DNA of 64,000 nucleotides. Origin: Monarcha castaneiventris obscurior. Its lineage: Eukaryota > Chordata > Aves > Passeriformes > Monarchidae. Numbering within the stretch: the first letter of the stretch is position 1; each line of letters begins with the position of its first letter. The stretch lies in the NCBI GenBank assembly GCA_026261815.1, contig JAMPIT010000434.1, positions 12,521,001 through 12,585,000 on the forward strand. Direction: 5' to 3'. Positions 63,467 through 64,000 of this stretch are shown here, one piece after another. Position numbers and translations under genes: made by a program. A model generated the notes under the pieces. The model was not told where the DNA came from. It worked only from the letters and a program-made list of their open reading frames with translations, and searched no databases.

Positions 63467-64000
63467 CTGGGAGAGATGACAAGGGAAGGAAGAAGGAAAA
63501 AAATATATATTTAGTCACAAGCAATGATTTACCAAGTTCTACAACATTCATTAAACAATTTTGTCTCACTGCTATTAAACATTTTAACATATGGTGGTTC
63601 CATCATGTTCTGAGTCACCATGTTTGAAAATTATTTCAACAAATCTAGGGAAGAGAGAATACCACCAAAAGAAACTAATGACAAAATTATGACATAATCT
63701 CTACAGACATAAAATAAAAGAATTCCTAAAGGCAAGGAACAGATCCAGGCAAGGTAGAACATAAAAAATAAATCCTTAGAGGCAAAACCTGAAGTATGCC
63801 TGAACCAAATCAGGTTTTTAGGTATTTTCTAAAGACTATGTCTGACTATAGCAATGAGAAATAAAAGAAGTTGTTGTACTGAAAACATTTACAGAAGCTC
63901 ATAGTCCCAGCCCAGGAAAAACCTAACCAAAATCCCAAATCCCAATACTTTTGTCCATGTATTGTGCCATCAGATGACGTAGGAGACAAAGCAGCACGTT
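63467..64000 (-). other. BLM intron (partial)
   Basis: AT-rich sequence with a polypyrimidine-type acceptor next to 63466. No further exon is recognised before the window edge. Confidence 0.8.

Overview
The window is vertebrate nuclear DNA, almost certainly from a bird. At least 23 short 3'-end fragments of CR1 LINEs are scattered through it. Introns are compact, and the gene content matches the part of avian chromosome 10 that corresponds to human 15q. No prokaryotic, viral or CRISPR-like material is seen. Three multi-exon genes explain all the convincing coding potential; the other long open frames are by-products of high GC content or of tandem repeats.

Layout. Positions 1-25,616 hold no recognised exon. 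This is most simply the 3' part of the first intron of FRMD5, whose first coding exon (about 35 residues) lies upstream. Thirteen FRMD5 coding exons run on the + strand from 25,617 to the stop codon at 41,153, followed by a 3' UTR of up to about 2.3 kb. WDR76 lies tail-to-tail with it on the - strand: 14 coding exons from the ATG at 51,411 to the stop at 43,872, and their lengths sum to an exact multiple of three. BLM, also on the - strand, enters from the right-hand edge: 16 coding exons from 63,466 to the stop at 52,478. Its 5' coding exons are beyond 64,000. The BLM 3' end and the WDR76 start codon are only about 0.9 kb apart.

Function. FRMD5 is a FERM-domain protein with a C-terminal membrane anchor, implicated in cell-cell and cell-matrix adhesion. 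WDR76 is a nuclear WD40 protein tied to the CUL4-DDB1 ubiquitin ligase and DNA-damage foci. BLM is the RecQ helicase mutated in Bloom syndrome. WDR76 and BLM, both genome-maintenance genes, sit head-to-tail here, whereas as I recall they are tens of megabases apart on human chromosome 15.

Most notable features: an in-frame 45-bp minisatellite (about nine units) in WDR76 exon 2, encoding an acidic, proline-rich repeat; a ~930-bp CA/GACACA-rich minisatellite starting about 50 bp after a 5' splice site in the last FRMD5 intron; a composite AAT/AAG microsatellite just downstream of a WDR76 donor; a CR1 fragment in the WDR76 upstream region; and closely spaced convergent 3' ends of FRMD5 and WDR76. 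I found no previously undescribed biological system. Exon boundaries were set by hand from splice consensus, reading-frame continuity and recalled family similarity; no alignment was run.
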